Origin: Planctomycetota bacterium
GTDB lineage: Bacteria > Planctomycetota > Brocadiia > SM23-32
Assembly: GCA_018334735.1 (NCBI GenBank)
Contig: JAGXLK010000110.1
Coordinates: 1-7,101, forward strand
Reading direction: 5' to 3'
Length of the DNA stretch: 7,101 nt
Shown here: piece after piece, positions 1 through 6,418 of the stretch
Numbering within the stretch: the first letter of the stretch is position 1
Layout of the letters: each line of letters opens with the position of its first letter
Position numbers and translations under genes: made by a program
The notes under the pieces: model-generated
Database searches by the model: none
What the model was told of the DNA's origin: nothing
Seen by the model: the letters and a program-made list of their open reading frames with translations, nothing else

Positions 1-735
1 CGAAAACTCCACGGCTATCTGGGCGCCGTCAGCCAGGTCGACCATTCGGTGGGTTTGATGCTGGATTGGCTGAGAGAAAATGAGATCGCCGAGAACACGA
101 TCGTTGTCTACGGGAGCGATCACGGAGATTACGCGGCGGAACACGGAATCATGGAGAAAGCCCCCGGAATCTGCGCCGATGCCATCACGCGGATTCCTTT
201 CATCTGGCACTGGGCGGGCCATTTTGAATCGGGTCATGAGGCCGATGAGGTTGTGGAGACCGTGGATATGGCGCCCACGCTCTGCCGTCTGGCAGATCTG
301 GATTCGCTGGAGACCTTCGACGGGAAAGATATTTCGCCCCTGCTCGAAGGCGAAAACCAACAAATCCACAAAGTCGGCGTCACGGAATTTGCCTGGTCGA
401 AGAGCGTTCGCAAAGGAAAGTGGCGGTTCGTCTACTACCCGCCGGAAATGTTCGAAGCAGAGTATCCGGATGGATTTGGCGAACTGTATGATCTGCAAGA
501 AGATCCGTGGGAGATGAAGAACCTCTATTTTGAGCCGGAATATCAGGACAAGGTCAGGGAACTGCAGGGCGATCTGCTCCAGTGGTTGATCGTTACCACC
601 CGTCCGACGACCGTGCATACGGCTCCCAATTGGAACAGTCCCCACTCTTACACACGCTACAGCCACACGGTGGGGGAGGATTGGAAGTTGCCCTGGGAGA
701 AAATTCGCGACTCGCGCACGCAGAACTATCTCTGA
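1..735 (+). CDS. Type I sulfatase (alkaline phosphatase superfamily), C-terminal part, 5' truncated
   Basis: The reading frame is open from the first base, so the true start and the formylglycine (CxPxR) signature lie outside the window; 244 residues are visible. Residues 36-43 from the window edge read VYGSDHGD, the Asp-His pair (D40, H41) that ligates the active-site calcium in sulfatases, followed by a conserved-position lysine in MEKAP (K53) and the RIPFIW strand. ELYDLQEDP at about 161-169 is the usual C-terminal sulfatase motif. A tail of roughly 50 residues rich in Thr, His and aromatics follows it. The protein would hydrolyse a sulfate ester; substrate and location cannot be told because the N-terminus is missing. 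It resembles the next gene (ENTIV, DHGDY, SPLL blocks), so the two are probably paralogues. The stop codon is 39 bases before the next start. Family assignment is firm; a phosphonate or phosphodiester hydrolase of the same superfamily is less likely but possible. Confidence 0.9.
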   Translation, partial: RKLHGYLGAVSQVDHSVGLMLDWLRENEIAENTIVVYGSDHGDYAAEHGIMEKAPGICADAITRIPFIWHWAGHFESGHEADEVVETVDMAPTLCRLADLDSLETFDGKDISPLLEGENQQIHKVGVTEFAWSKSVRKGKWRFVYYPPEMFEAEYPDGFGELYDLQEDPWEMKNLYFEPEYQDKVRELQGDLLQWLIVTTRPTTVHTAPNWNSPHSYTRYSHTVGEDWKLPWEKIRDSRTQNYL

Positions 736-758
736 TCCCGGGACAGAAGGAAGCGCAG

Positions 759-766
759 AAAGGGAG
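759..766 (+). promoter_or_regulatory. Shine-Dalgarno site for the second sulfatase
   Basis: AAAGGGAG ends 8 bases before the ATG at 775. It is purine-rich and well spaced, and supports that start for the 775-2238 gene. Confidence 0.65.
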
Positions 767-774
767 CTGTTGAG

Positions 775-2238
775 ATGTCTGAACAGAGAGAAAACGCTGA
801 GCGCCCGAATGTGATTCTGGTGTACACAGATCAGCAACGCTATGATACGCTCGGTATCAACGGGAACGACCTGATCCAGACGCCGAATCTTGATGCTTTC
901 GGGCGCTCTGGTGTGCATTTCCGGCAGGGGTATGTCAACAGTCCCATTTGCTTGCCGAGCCGGGTTGCCCTTTTCACCGGCCGTTACACCCACACGAACC
1001 GCAGCTACCACAACGGGGCTTTTATGTCGAGCCGCGAAGATGACATGGCCACTGCTTTTCGGGAGGGCGGTTACACGACGGCCCTTATCGGGAAAGATCA
1101 TTGTTTTGGCACCTGGGAGAAGAGTCGACTGCCGCGATTTTTCGATCATCTTTACACGGGGCATCATCTCAATCTCAATGACGCACCTCCGGAAATTCGG
1201 GACCGGTTGAGTGAGGTCCGTGACGGAACAATGCAAGTTCCCATGGCCGACAATCCGCTGGACCCTGACCAGGATATAACGGGGTTGCTGTTTGCCGACG
1301 CGCGGGAATATCTGGAAGAGCAGTCCGGGAAAGGCGACCGGCCTTTTTTCCTCTGGCTTTCGATTCCCGACCCTCATCCGCCGTATATGGTCTGCGAACC
1401 CTACTCGGGCATGTACGATGATCTGGAAATGCCACGGCCGGCCTGGCGGGAAGGGGAAATGGCGAACAAACCCTACCGCCAGCAACTCGTCGTCGAGTGG
1501 GATCGGTACAACCGGGATTATCCGGGCGAAGAGATCGACAGACTTCGTTGCCTCTACTGGGGCATGGTCAGTTACATTGACGATGAGTTTGGGAAATTGA
1601 TGCAGACGTTGGAAGGGACCGGTCTTGACGAGAACACCATCGTGATTTTTACGGCCGATCACGGGGATTATATGGGCGATCACCGGATGATACGCAAAGG
1701 TCCTCACGTTTATGAATCGCTGGTCCATGTGCCGCTTATCGTGCGTTGGGCGAATGAGTTCCCGGCCCGATCGACAGACGCGCTGGCCTGTAACGTCGAT
1801 ATTTTCCCGACCCTCTGCGATCTGTGCGGAGTGGAACAACCGGAAGGAGTGCAGGGGCGCAATCTATCGCCTTTGCTGCGAGGAGATAAAGAAACCGTCC
1901 GTGATGCTCTTTTCTTTGAACATGGCTTTCCGGGCCAGCCGGTGCAACCCGGACAGCTGACAGATGAAGAATACGCTGAGCTCAAGGATGATACCGGTCA
2001 CCATCTGTGCCGAACCATTTCGCGGGGACGGTGTCGGGGCGTACGCTGGAGTGATTGGAAATACGTGTACAATCAGGGGGATGTTGACGAACTCTACGAT
2101 TTACGCGAGGATTATGAGGAACTTTTCAACCTTGCCGATCTCCCCGAATATGAGGAGATTGTGCGCGAAGGACGCGACCGGCTTTTGGCGTGGGAAGTTC
2201 AGACCGAAGATCCGATTCCGGCTCAGCCGGAACGATAA
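775..2238 (+). CDS. Type I sulfatase, Cys-type, no signal peptide (487 aa)
   Basis: This is a complete formylglycine-dependent sulfatase. The core starts at residue 11 with NVILVYTDQQR, where D19 and Q20 fit the first metal-binding pair. C59-L60-P61-S62-R63 is the CxPxR signature whose cysteine is oxidised to formylglycine. GKDH (K107, H109) matches the GKWH sulfate-contact motif with Trp replaced by Asp. PDPHPPY supplies H201, TADHGD the metal pair D295/H296, and RKGP the second lysine K308. ELYDLREDYEELFNL (439-453) is the standard C-terminal motif. All expected catalytic positions are therefore present and the enzyme should be active. The N-terminus (MSEQRENAER) is polar, with no hydrophobic stretch, so cytoplasmic location is inferred. 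An anaerobic (radical SAM) or FGE-type maturase would be needed and is not in the window. The substrate is unknown; length and layout fit small-molecule as well as glycan sulfatases. The start is chosen for its Shine-Dalgarno site and correct N-terminal core. Confidence 0.95.
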   Translation: MSEQRENAERPNVILVYTDQQRYDTLGINGNDLIQTPNLDAFGRSGVHFRQGYVNSPICLPSRVALFTGRYTHTNRSYHNGAFMSSREDDMATAFREGGYTTALIGKDHCFGTWEKSRLPRFFDHLYTGHHLNLNDAPPEIRDRLSEVRDGTMQVPMADNPLDPDQDITGLLFADAREYLEEQSGKGDRPFFLWLSIPDPHPPYMVCEPYSGMYDDLEMPRPAWREGEMANKPYRQQLVVEWDRYNRDYPGEEIDRLRCLYWGMVSYIDDEFGKLMQTLEGTGLDENTIVIFTADHGDYMGDHRMIRKGPHVYESLVHVPLIVRWANEFPARSTDALACNVDIFPTLCDLCGVEQPEGVQGRNLSPLLRGDKETVRDALFFEHGFPGQPVQPGQLTDEEYAELKDDTGHHLCRTISRGRCRGVRWSDWKYVYNQGDVDELYDLREDYEELFNLADLPEYEEIVREGRDRLLAWEVQTEDPIPAQPER

Positions 2239-2294
2239 AGGCGGCAATTTGTTCGTTGGCCTGTGGTTTTTGCATCACATACGGGTTAAAAAAC

Positions 2295-3806
2295 ATGATA
2301 TCAACCGAGCAACTGCGAGATTCCCTCGAACAGGACAAGTTTTACGCCCCGATTTTTGGGGATGACGGCGCCGTTCTTGAAAGGAAAAAAGGTCTGGTTC
2401 GTCGCACATACGAGACGTTCCTGGCGCAATACGGGGACGTGGATCGTGTGGGCGTTTTTCACGTGCCGGGACGGTTGGAGTTTACCGCGGGTAAGCATAC
2501 GGATTACGTCGGATTGCCGGTGCCGAATTTTGCTGTCGACCGCGGTTTTATCGTTCTGGCCGCGCCCGGTTCAGATGATATGGTATCCATGGCGGAGGCC
2601 GATGATCGGTGGGCCCGAATTGCTTTTGACAGCGGGGACCTGGGGAAAGATATTCCTCCGCTGGAAGTTCCTTTCCGTGCCGAAGGCAAAGGCGACCGGA
2701 ACTGGAGACGATATCCTATGTCGGTTCTCCAGCGGCTATTGAGTGATTTTGACCGGAACCATAATTTTCGGGGGGCGCGATTGGCTTTCAGCAGCGATTT
2801 ACCGCCGGCCTCGGGAATGAGTTCCTCATCCGCTCTGATGGTAATGACGCTGATCGGATACAGTTCGGCGACGGGTCTGCTGCGCAGCGAGCATTTTCGG
2901 GGAACGATAGCCGGCCGAGATTATGAAGGAACACTTCAGAATCTCGCTTTGTATGCAGCCTGTTGCGAGAATGGGGCCGATTTTCGCAACGTTCATAAGG
3001 ATATTTTGCTTGAGGGACGTGCCGGTGTGGGCACTTTTGGCGGTTCGCAGGACCATGTGGCGATGTTGCTGGGCCGGCGCGGATACCTGGGTATCAATGA
3101 CTTTCGTCCCATCAGACATATTGAAGATATCCCTTGGCCGGATGATCTTGCTGTTGTTGTTTGTTACGCGCAGCCGGCTTCGAAAACTGAATCGGCGCGC
3201 GAAGGTTTCAACCGGCTGAGAAGGCGTGCCGATGAGGTCGCGAAAGTTGTTGGAAAATGGGCCGGGAAAGATGGCGGCTACCAACATATCGGTGCGGTCA
3301 TTGATGATATTCAGTCGCTTGAACGGGACAAAATCGAAAACTTATTGCGTAGCAAAGCGGCATATCGAGAGGACAAATTACTGGCAAGGTGGGAAATGGC
3401 CTGCGTTCAGGCGGTTCGGCATCTGCCGGAGGTCATTGAATGTCTGCGGGAGAGCAATTATCCGAGACTGGGCGAGGTCACCAACCGAGAACACGCTCTC
3501 TCGTATCTAAATCTTGAGAATATTTCGCCGCTTGTGGATACACTTCAAAAATGTGCTGTTGTGTCGGGAGCCTATGGGGCGAGTGGATTCGGAGGTGGGT
3601 TCGGCGGATCGCTGTTCTCTCTGGTGGGAAGCGAGGAGTCTGGTGAATTTATGCAGGAATGGCGCGAACGAGGGCGTCCCCATCTTGAGAAATTCCAGGA
3701 GACACGTCCAGATTTGCGTTACTCACCCACTTTCTTCCAGGTCAGACCTTCCTCGGGGGCGTGTCGATTGTTTGAAAAGGAGAGGCGTCTGTTCCCTTCA
3801 GGATGA
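2295..3806 (+). CDS. Galactokinase-like GHMP-family sugar kinase (503 aa)
   Basis: ATP-dependent kinase of the GHMP superfamily, closest by motif to galactokinase. Motif 1 is at 58-72 (PGRLEFTAGKHTDY), with R60 equivalent to the catalytic-site Arg of galactokinase. Motif 2, the phosphate-binding loop, is at 170-180 (PPASGMSSSSA). FGGSQDH at 248-254 supplies D253, the probable catalytic base (GxxDQ in galactokinases). Motif 3 is at 426-438 (GAYGASGFGGGFG). Galactokinase has GEHTDY, whose Glu, His and Asp touch the sugar; here Glu is Lys (K67), so the substrate may not be free galactose. At 503 residues it is longer than typical galactokinases (about 350-400), with extra sequence around 300-370 and after motif 3. 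The frame is open upstream into the preceding gene, but the first ATG is at 2295, 56 bases after the sulfatase stop. No clear Shine-Dalgarno precedes it, so the start is likely rather than certain. It lies between two sulfatases, suggesting it phosphorylates a desulfated sugar; this is inference. The location is cytoplasmic. Confidence 0.88.
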   Translation: MISTEQLRDSLEQDKFYAPIFGDDGAVLERKKGLVRRTYETFLAQYGDVDRVGVFHVPGRLEFTAGKHTDYVGLPVPNFAVDRGFIVLAAPGSDDMVSMAEADDRWARIAFDSGDLGKDIPPLEVPFRAEGKGDRNWRRYPMSVLQRLLSDFDRNHNFRGARLAFSSDLPPASGMSSSSALMVMTLIGYSSATGLLRSEHFRGTIAGRDYEGTLQNLALYAACCENGADFRNVHKDILLEGRAGVGTFGGSQDHVAMLLGRRGYLGINDFRPIRHIEDIPWPDDLAVVVCYAQPASKTESAREGFNRLRRRADEVAKVVGKWAGKDGGYQHIGAVIDDIQSLERDKIENLLRSKAAYREDKLLARWEMACVQAVRHLPEVIECLRESNYPRLGEVTNREHALSYLNLENISPLVDTLQKCAVVSGAYGASGFGGGFGGSLFSLVGSEESGEFMQEWRERGRPHLEKFQETRPDLRYSPTFFQVRPSSGACRLFEKERRLFPSG

Positions 3807-3822
3807 TCAAAAAAGCTGTCGT

Positions 3823-3851
3823 TTGAGCGGCGGAGATTGGGCTGTTAAATT
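3823..3851 (+). promoter_or_regulatory. Weak sigma-70-like promoter candidate before the third sulfatase
   Basis: The gap contains TTGAGC (3823-3828) and TAAATT (3846-3851), separated by 17 bases, each matching 4 of 6 consensus positions. The 77-base gap is the longest between genes here and its 3' part is AT-rich, so an internal promoter is plausible. The host's promoter consensus is unknown and matches this weak arise by chance. Confidence 0.2.
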
Positions 3852-3869
3852 ATACGTCTCTCGGATTCC

Positions 3870-3875
3870 AAGGAG
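3870..3875 (+). promoter_or_regulatory. Shine-Dalgarno site for the third sulfatase
   Basis: AAGGAG, a near-perfect ribosome-binding site, ends 8 bases before the ATG at 3884 and fixes that start. It also rules out the ATG at 3877, which lies too close and runs into a stop after ten codons. Confidence 0.75.
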
Positions 3876-3883
3876 AATGCACA

Positions 3884-5332
3884 ATGCGGATTCTTTACTA
3901 CGATATTGATACGCTCAGACCCGATCATCTGGGTTGCTACGGTTACGTAAGGGATACATCGCCCAACATCGACCGAGTCGCGGGCGATGGGGTGCGTTTC
4001 GATCAATGTTACGTCAGCGATGCCCCGTGTTTGCCATCGCGGGCCTCTCTATTCACGGGGCGATTCGGCATTCATTCAGGAATAGTGAACCATGGCGGCA
4101 GCAATGCGGATCTGCGCATTGTCGGTCAGGAGAGGGGATTTCGCTGGGGGCCTACGAGACAGTCATGGATCACGGGACTGCGAGATGCGGGATATTACAC
4201 CGTGAGTGTCAGTCCATTTGCGGAGAGACATAGTGCTTACTGGTTCAATCATGGTTTTCGCGAGATGTATAACCCCGGCAAAGGAGGGGGAGAAATTGCC
4301 TCCGAAGTGGTGCCTGAAGCCGTCGATTGGCTGAAAGACCACGCCACGGATGACGACTGGTTCCTGCATGTGAATGTGTGGGATCCTCACTGTGCATATC
4401 GGACACCTTTGGATTTTGGGAATCCGTTCGAGGATGATCCGTTTGACGATTGGTTGAGCGAAGAAATCATTCGGGAACAGATGCAGGGTTTTGGCTCCCA
4501 CAGTGCCCTGGACATTGGAGGGTTCGGTCCGGGACCGGATTTGCCGAGGGTTCCTTCCCAGATTACATCAATGGACGATTTCAAGCGCTGGATTGATGGT
4601 TACGATACCGGAATCCGGTATGCGGATATGCATCTCGGGTTGATTCTGGATGAATTGCAGGAACAGGGCATTTTGGACGAAACCGCGATCATCATCAGTT
4701 CCGACCACGGTGAGAATCAAGGCGAACTCAATATCTACGGGGACCATCAGACGGCCGATCTGAATACAACCCGCGTGCCTCTCGTGATCCGATGGCCCGG
4801 CGTGCCGGCCGGGCGCGCGGACAGCGCGTTGCATTATGCGACCGACATGTCCGCCACGGTTCTGGATCTCGTGGGTAGCGCTGTCCCGGAGAACTGGGAC
4901 GGTCAGAGTTTCGCGGAGCCGTTTCAGGAAGGTCGTGAAGACGGACGGGATTATCTGGTTTCTGCCAACTGTGCCTGGAGTTGTCAGCGAGCCGTGCGAT
5001 GGGGTGATTGGCAGTTTCTGCGAACCTACCATGACGGGCTGAAGGATTTGCAGGCGAAGATGCTGTTCAACGTTGCGGAAGATCCGCATCTCATTCAGGA
5101 TCTGACAGACAAGCGTCCAGAAATCGTTAATGAAGGGATGGCCAGGCTCGAACAGTGGAAGGCCGACATGATGGCCACTTCGGAATCGGCTGTTGATCCC
5201 ATGTGGAATGTGATACGTGAAGGAGGCCCCTTCCACACCAGGGGACGACTGGAGCCGTACTGCCAGAGACTTCGCGAAACCGATCGAGGTCACCACGCCG
5301 ATGTGCTGGAGGCCCGCCATGCCGGCGAATAA
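3884..5332 (+). CDS. Sulfatase-family hydrolase, Cys-type, divergent subfamily lacking the usual active-site lysines (482 aa)
   Basis: The protein opens directly with the catalytic strand MRILYYDIDTLRPDHLGCYGY, with D7 and D9 fitting the first metal-binding pair. There is no room for a signal peptide, so it should be cytoplasmic. C49-L50-P51-S52-R53 is the formylglycine signature. DPH (168-170) gives H169. SSDHGE (272-277) gives the second metal pair D274/H275. Two positions differ from the neighbouring sulfatases. The GKxH block is replaced by SPFAERH (110-116), keeping only a histidine, and the lysine after the DHG motif is replaced by GDHQTAD (286-292). These lysines normally bind the sulfate group, so the substrate geometry, or even the leaving group (phosphonate or phosphodiester), may differ. 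The C-terminal half has the usual WGDW and LFNVAEDP blocks (373-376, 395-401). Length is ordinary for the family. It follows the kinase by 77 bases and is probably co-transcribed. Superfamily and fGly chemistry are confident; substrate is unknown. Confidence 0.93.
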   Translation: MRILYYDIDTLRPDHLGCYGYVRDTSPNIDRVAGDGVRFDQCYVSDAPCLPSRASLFTGRFGIHSGIVNHGGSNADLRIVGQERGFRWGPTRQSWITGLRDAGYYTVSVSPFAERHSAYWFNHGFREMYNPGKGGGEIASEVVPEAVDWLKDHATDDDWFLHVNVWDPHCAYRTPLDFGNPFEDDPFDDWLSEEIIREQMQGFGSHSALDIGGFGPGPDLPRVPSQITSMDDFKRWIDGYDTGIRYADMHLGLILDELQEQGILDETAIIISSDHGENQGELNIYGDHQTADLNTTRVPLVIRWPGVPAGRADSALHYATDMSATVLDLVGSAVPENWDGQSFAEPFQEGREDGRDYLVSANCAWSCQRAVRWGDWQFLRTYHDGLKDLQAKMLFNVAEDPHLIQDLTDKRPEIVNEGMARLEQWKADMMATSESAVDPMWNVIREGGPFHTRGRLEPYCQRLRETDRGHHADVLEARHAGE

Positions 5333-5406
5333 GCCCGGCGTGTGGCCATTGCGCGGACAGAAACCGCCCGTCTGAATGTCCTCGGTTAATTTAAAGAAAG
5401 AAGCCG

Positions 5407-6378
5407 ATGGAACGTTTTGATCGCGACCAGCTTGAAGCCGCTGTGCGGGTTCACCGACCCGGGATCCATGGAGATCTTGAGTTCGAGCCCATTCGCACGG
5501 GAAAATTTAACACATCGTACTACGTTCGGGGCGATGGGGAGCAAATGGTGTTGCGAATCGCGCCCTCACCTGAGAGCGTGTTTTGCTTCTACGAAAAAGA
5601 TATGATGCGACAGGAGCCGGAGATTCATTCTCGGCTTCGTGAGGAAACCGAAGTGCCGGTGGCCGAGATTTTTGCGTTCGACGATACAAAAGAAACGATC
5701 GGTCGAGATTATCTCTTGATGGAAAGACTTCCCGGCCGTGCCCTTACAGATGCGCGGGGAGTGGATCAGTCCCGTGTGCTGCATCAGGTCGGTGAATATC
5801 TTGCCCGGACGCATGAGTTGAGTATCGATCGTTACGGTTACGTTGGTCCACATAAACCCATGCGGCCTCAGGATAGCTGGGTGGAGGCGTTTCAGGTTAT
5901 GTGGAATAAACTCATCGACGATGTTGTCGATGTGGGGCATTACGATGAGGATGAAAGTTCACTGCTGCGGAGATTGCTGGAAGATAATCTTGAGTTGTTT
6001 GATCGAGATGGGCCCGCCAGGCTGCTGCACATGGATATCTGGTCTCAGAATATCCTCGTGGACAGCAAAAGCCGGGTTACGGGATTGGTCGATTGGGATC
6101 GCGCTTTGTGGGGTGATCCGGAGATTGAATTTGCCGTTCTTGATTACTGCGGGATATCGCGACCGGCTTTCTGGGAAGGTTATGGCCGGCGGCGGGATGC
6201 GACCCGCGACGCGCGAGTGAGGCAGGTCTTCTATTTGTTGTACGAACTGCAGAAATACATCGTCATTCGGGAAGGACGAGGCCATGATTCTGCCCGTGCC
6301 CGCTCTTACAAGAGACAGGTGATGGAGATGGTGCGACGCGATTTGCTGAATACGGGTCAGACGGGTCTTTACCGATGA
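5407..6378 (+). CDS. APH-fold (aminoglycoside phosphotransferase family) small-molecule kinase (323 aa)
   Basis: Protein-kinase-like phosphotransferase of the APH/choline kinase/fructosamine kinase superfamily. The N-lobe has the GKFNTSYYV loop (32-40) and the MVLRI strand (47-51), where Arg occupies the place often held by Lys. MERLPG (105-110) is the hinge between lobes. The catalytic loop is LLHMDIWSQNILV (206-218): H208, D210 as base and N215, followed by GLVDWD (226-231) with metal-binding D229. DPEIEFA (237-243) completes the signature. The length is normal and the kinase should be active. Antibiotic resistance is not implied: this fold includes many metabolic kinases acting on sugars, amino sugars, choline and homoserine. 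Placed between a sulfatase and a lactonase, a sugar or amino-alcohol substrate is the most economical inference. Only a purine-rich stretch (AAAGAAAGAAG) precedes the ATG. The 74-base gap before it holds no clear terminator. Confidence 0.88.
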   Translation: MERFDRDQLEAAVRVHRPGIHGDLEFEPIRTGKFNTSYYVRGDGEQMVLRIAPSPESVFCFYEKDMMRQEPEIHSRLREETEVPVAEIFAFDDTKETIGRDYLLMERLPGRALTDARGVDQSRVLHQVGEYLARTHELSIDRYGYVGPHKPMRPQDSWVEAFQVMWNKLIDDVVDVGHYDEDESSLLRRLLEDNLELFDRDGPARLLHMDIWSQNILVDSKSRVTGLVDWDRALWGDPEIEFAVLDYCGISRPAFWEGYGRRRDATRDARVRQVFYLLYELQKYIVIREGRGHDSARARSYKRQVMEMVRRDLLNTGQTGLYR

Positions 6379-6418
6379 ACTGAATAATGGTTTCCTTTTG
6401 ACCGTTGGCCGGGACAAA

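Noticed and set aside
2190..2294. Upstream GTG extension of the GHMP kinase overlapping the second sulfatase
   Set aside because: The extension would overlap 49 bases of the sulfatase, is low in family-like sequence, and an ATG at 2295 gives a normal N-terminus.
4568..5320. Long antisense open frame (250 codons) on the minus strand opposite the third sulfatase
   Set aside because: It lies wholly inside a motif-rich sulfatase gene, its translation has no recognisable domain, and it reflects codon bias of the sense gene.
5319..5341. Small inverted repeat (GCCGG/CCGGC) around the stop codon of the third sulfatase
   Set aside because: The stem is only five perfect pairs plus a wobble and an AT pair, with no following T-tract, so a terminator cannot be supported.
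5407..6378. Antibiotic resistance gene (aminoglycoside phosphotransferase)
   Set aside because: The fold signature is shared by many metabolic kinases, and the metabolic neighbourhood gives no sign of a resistance cassette or mobile element.
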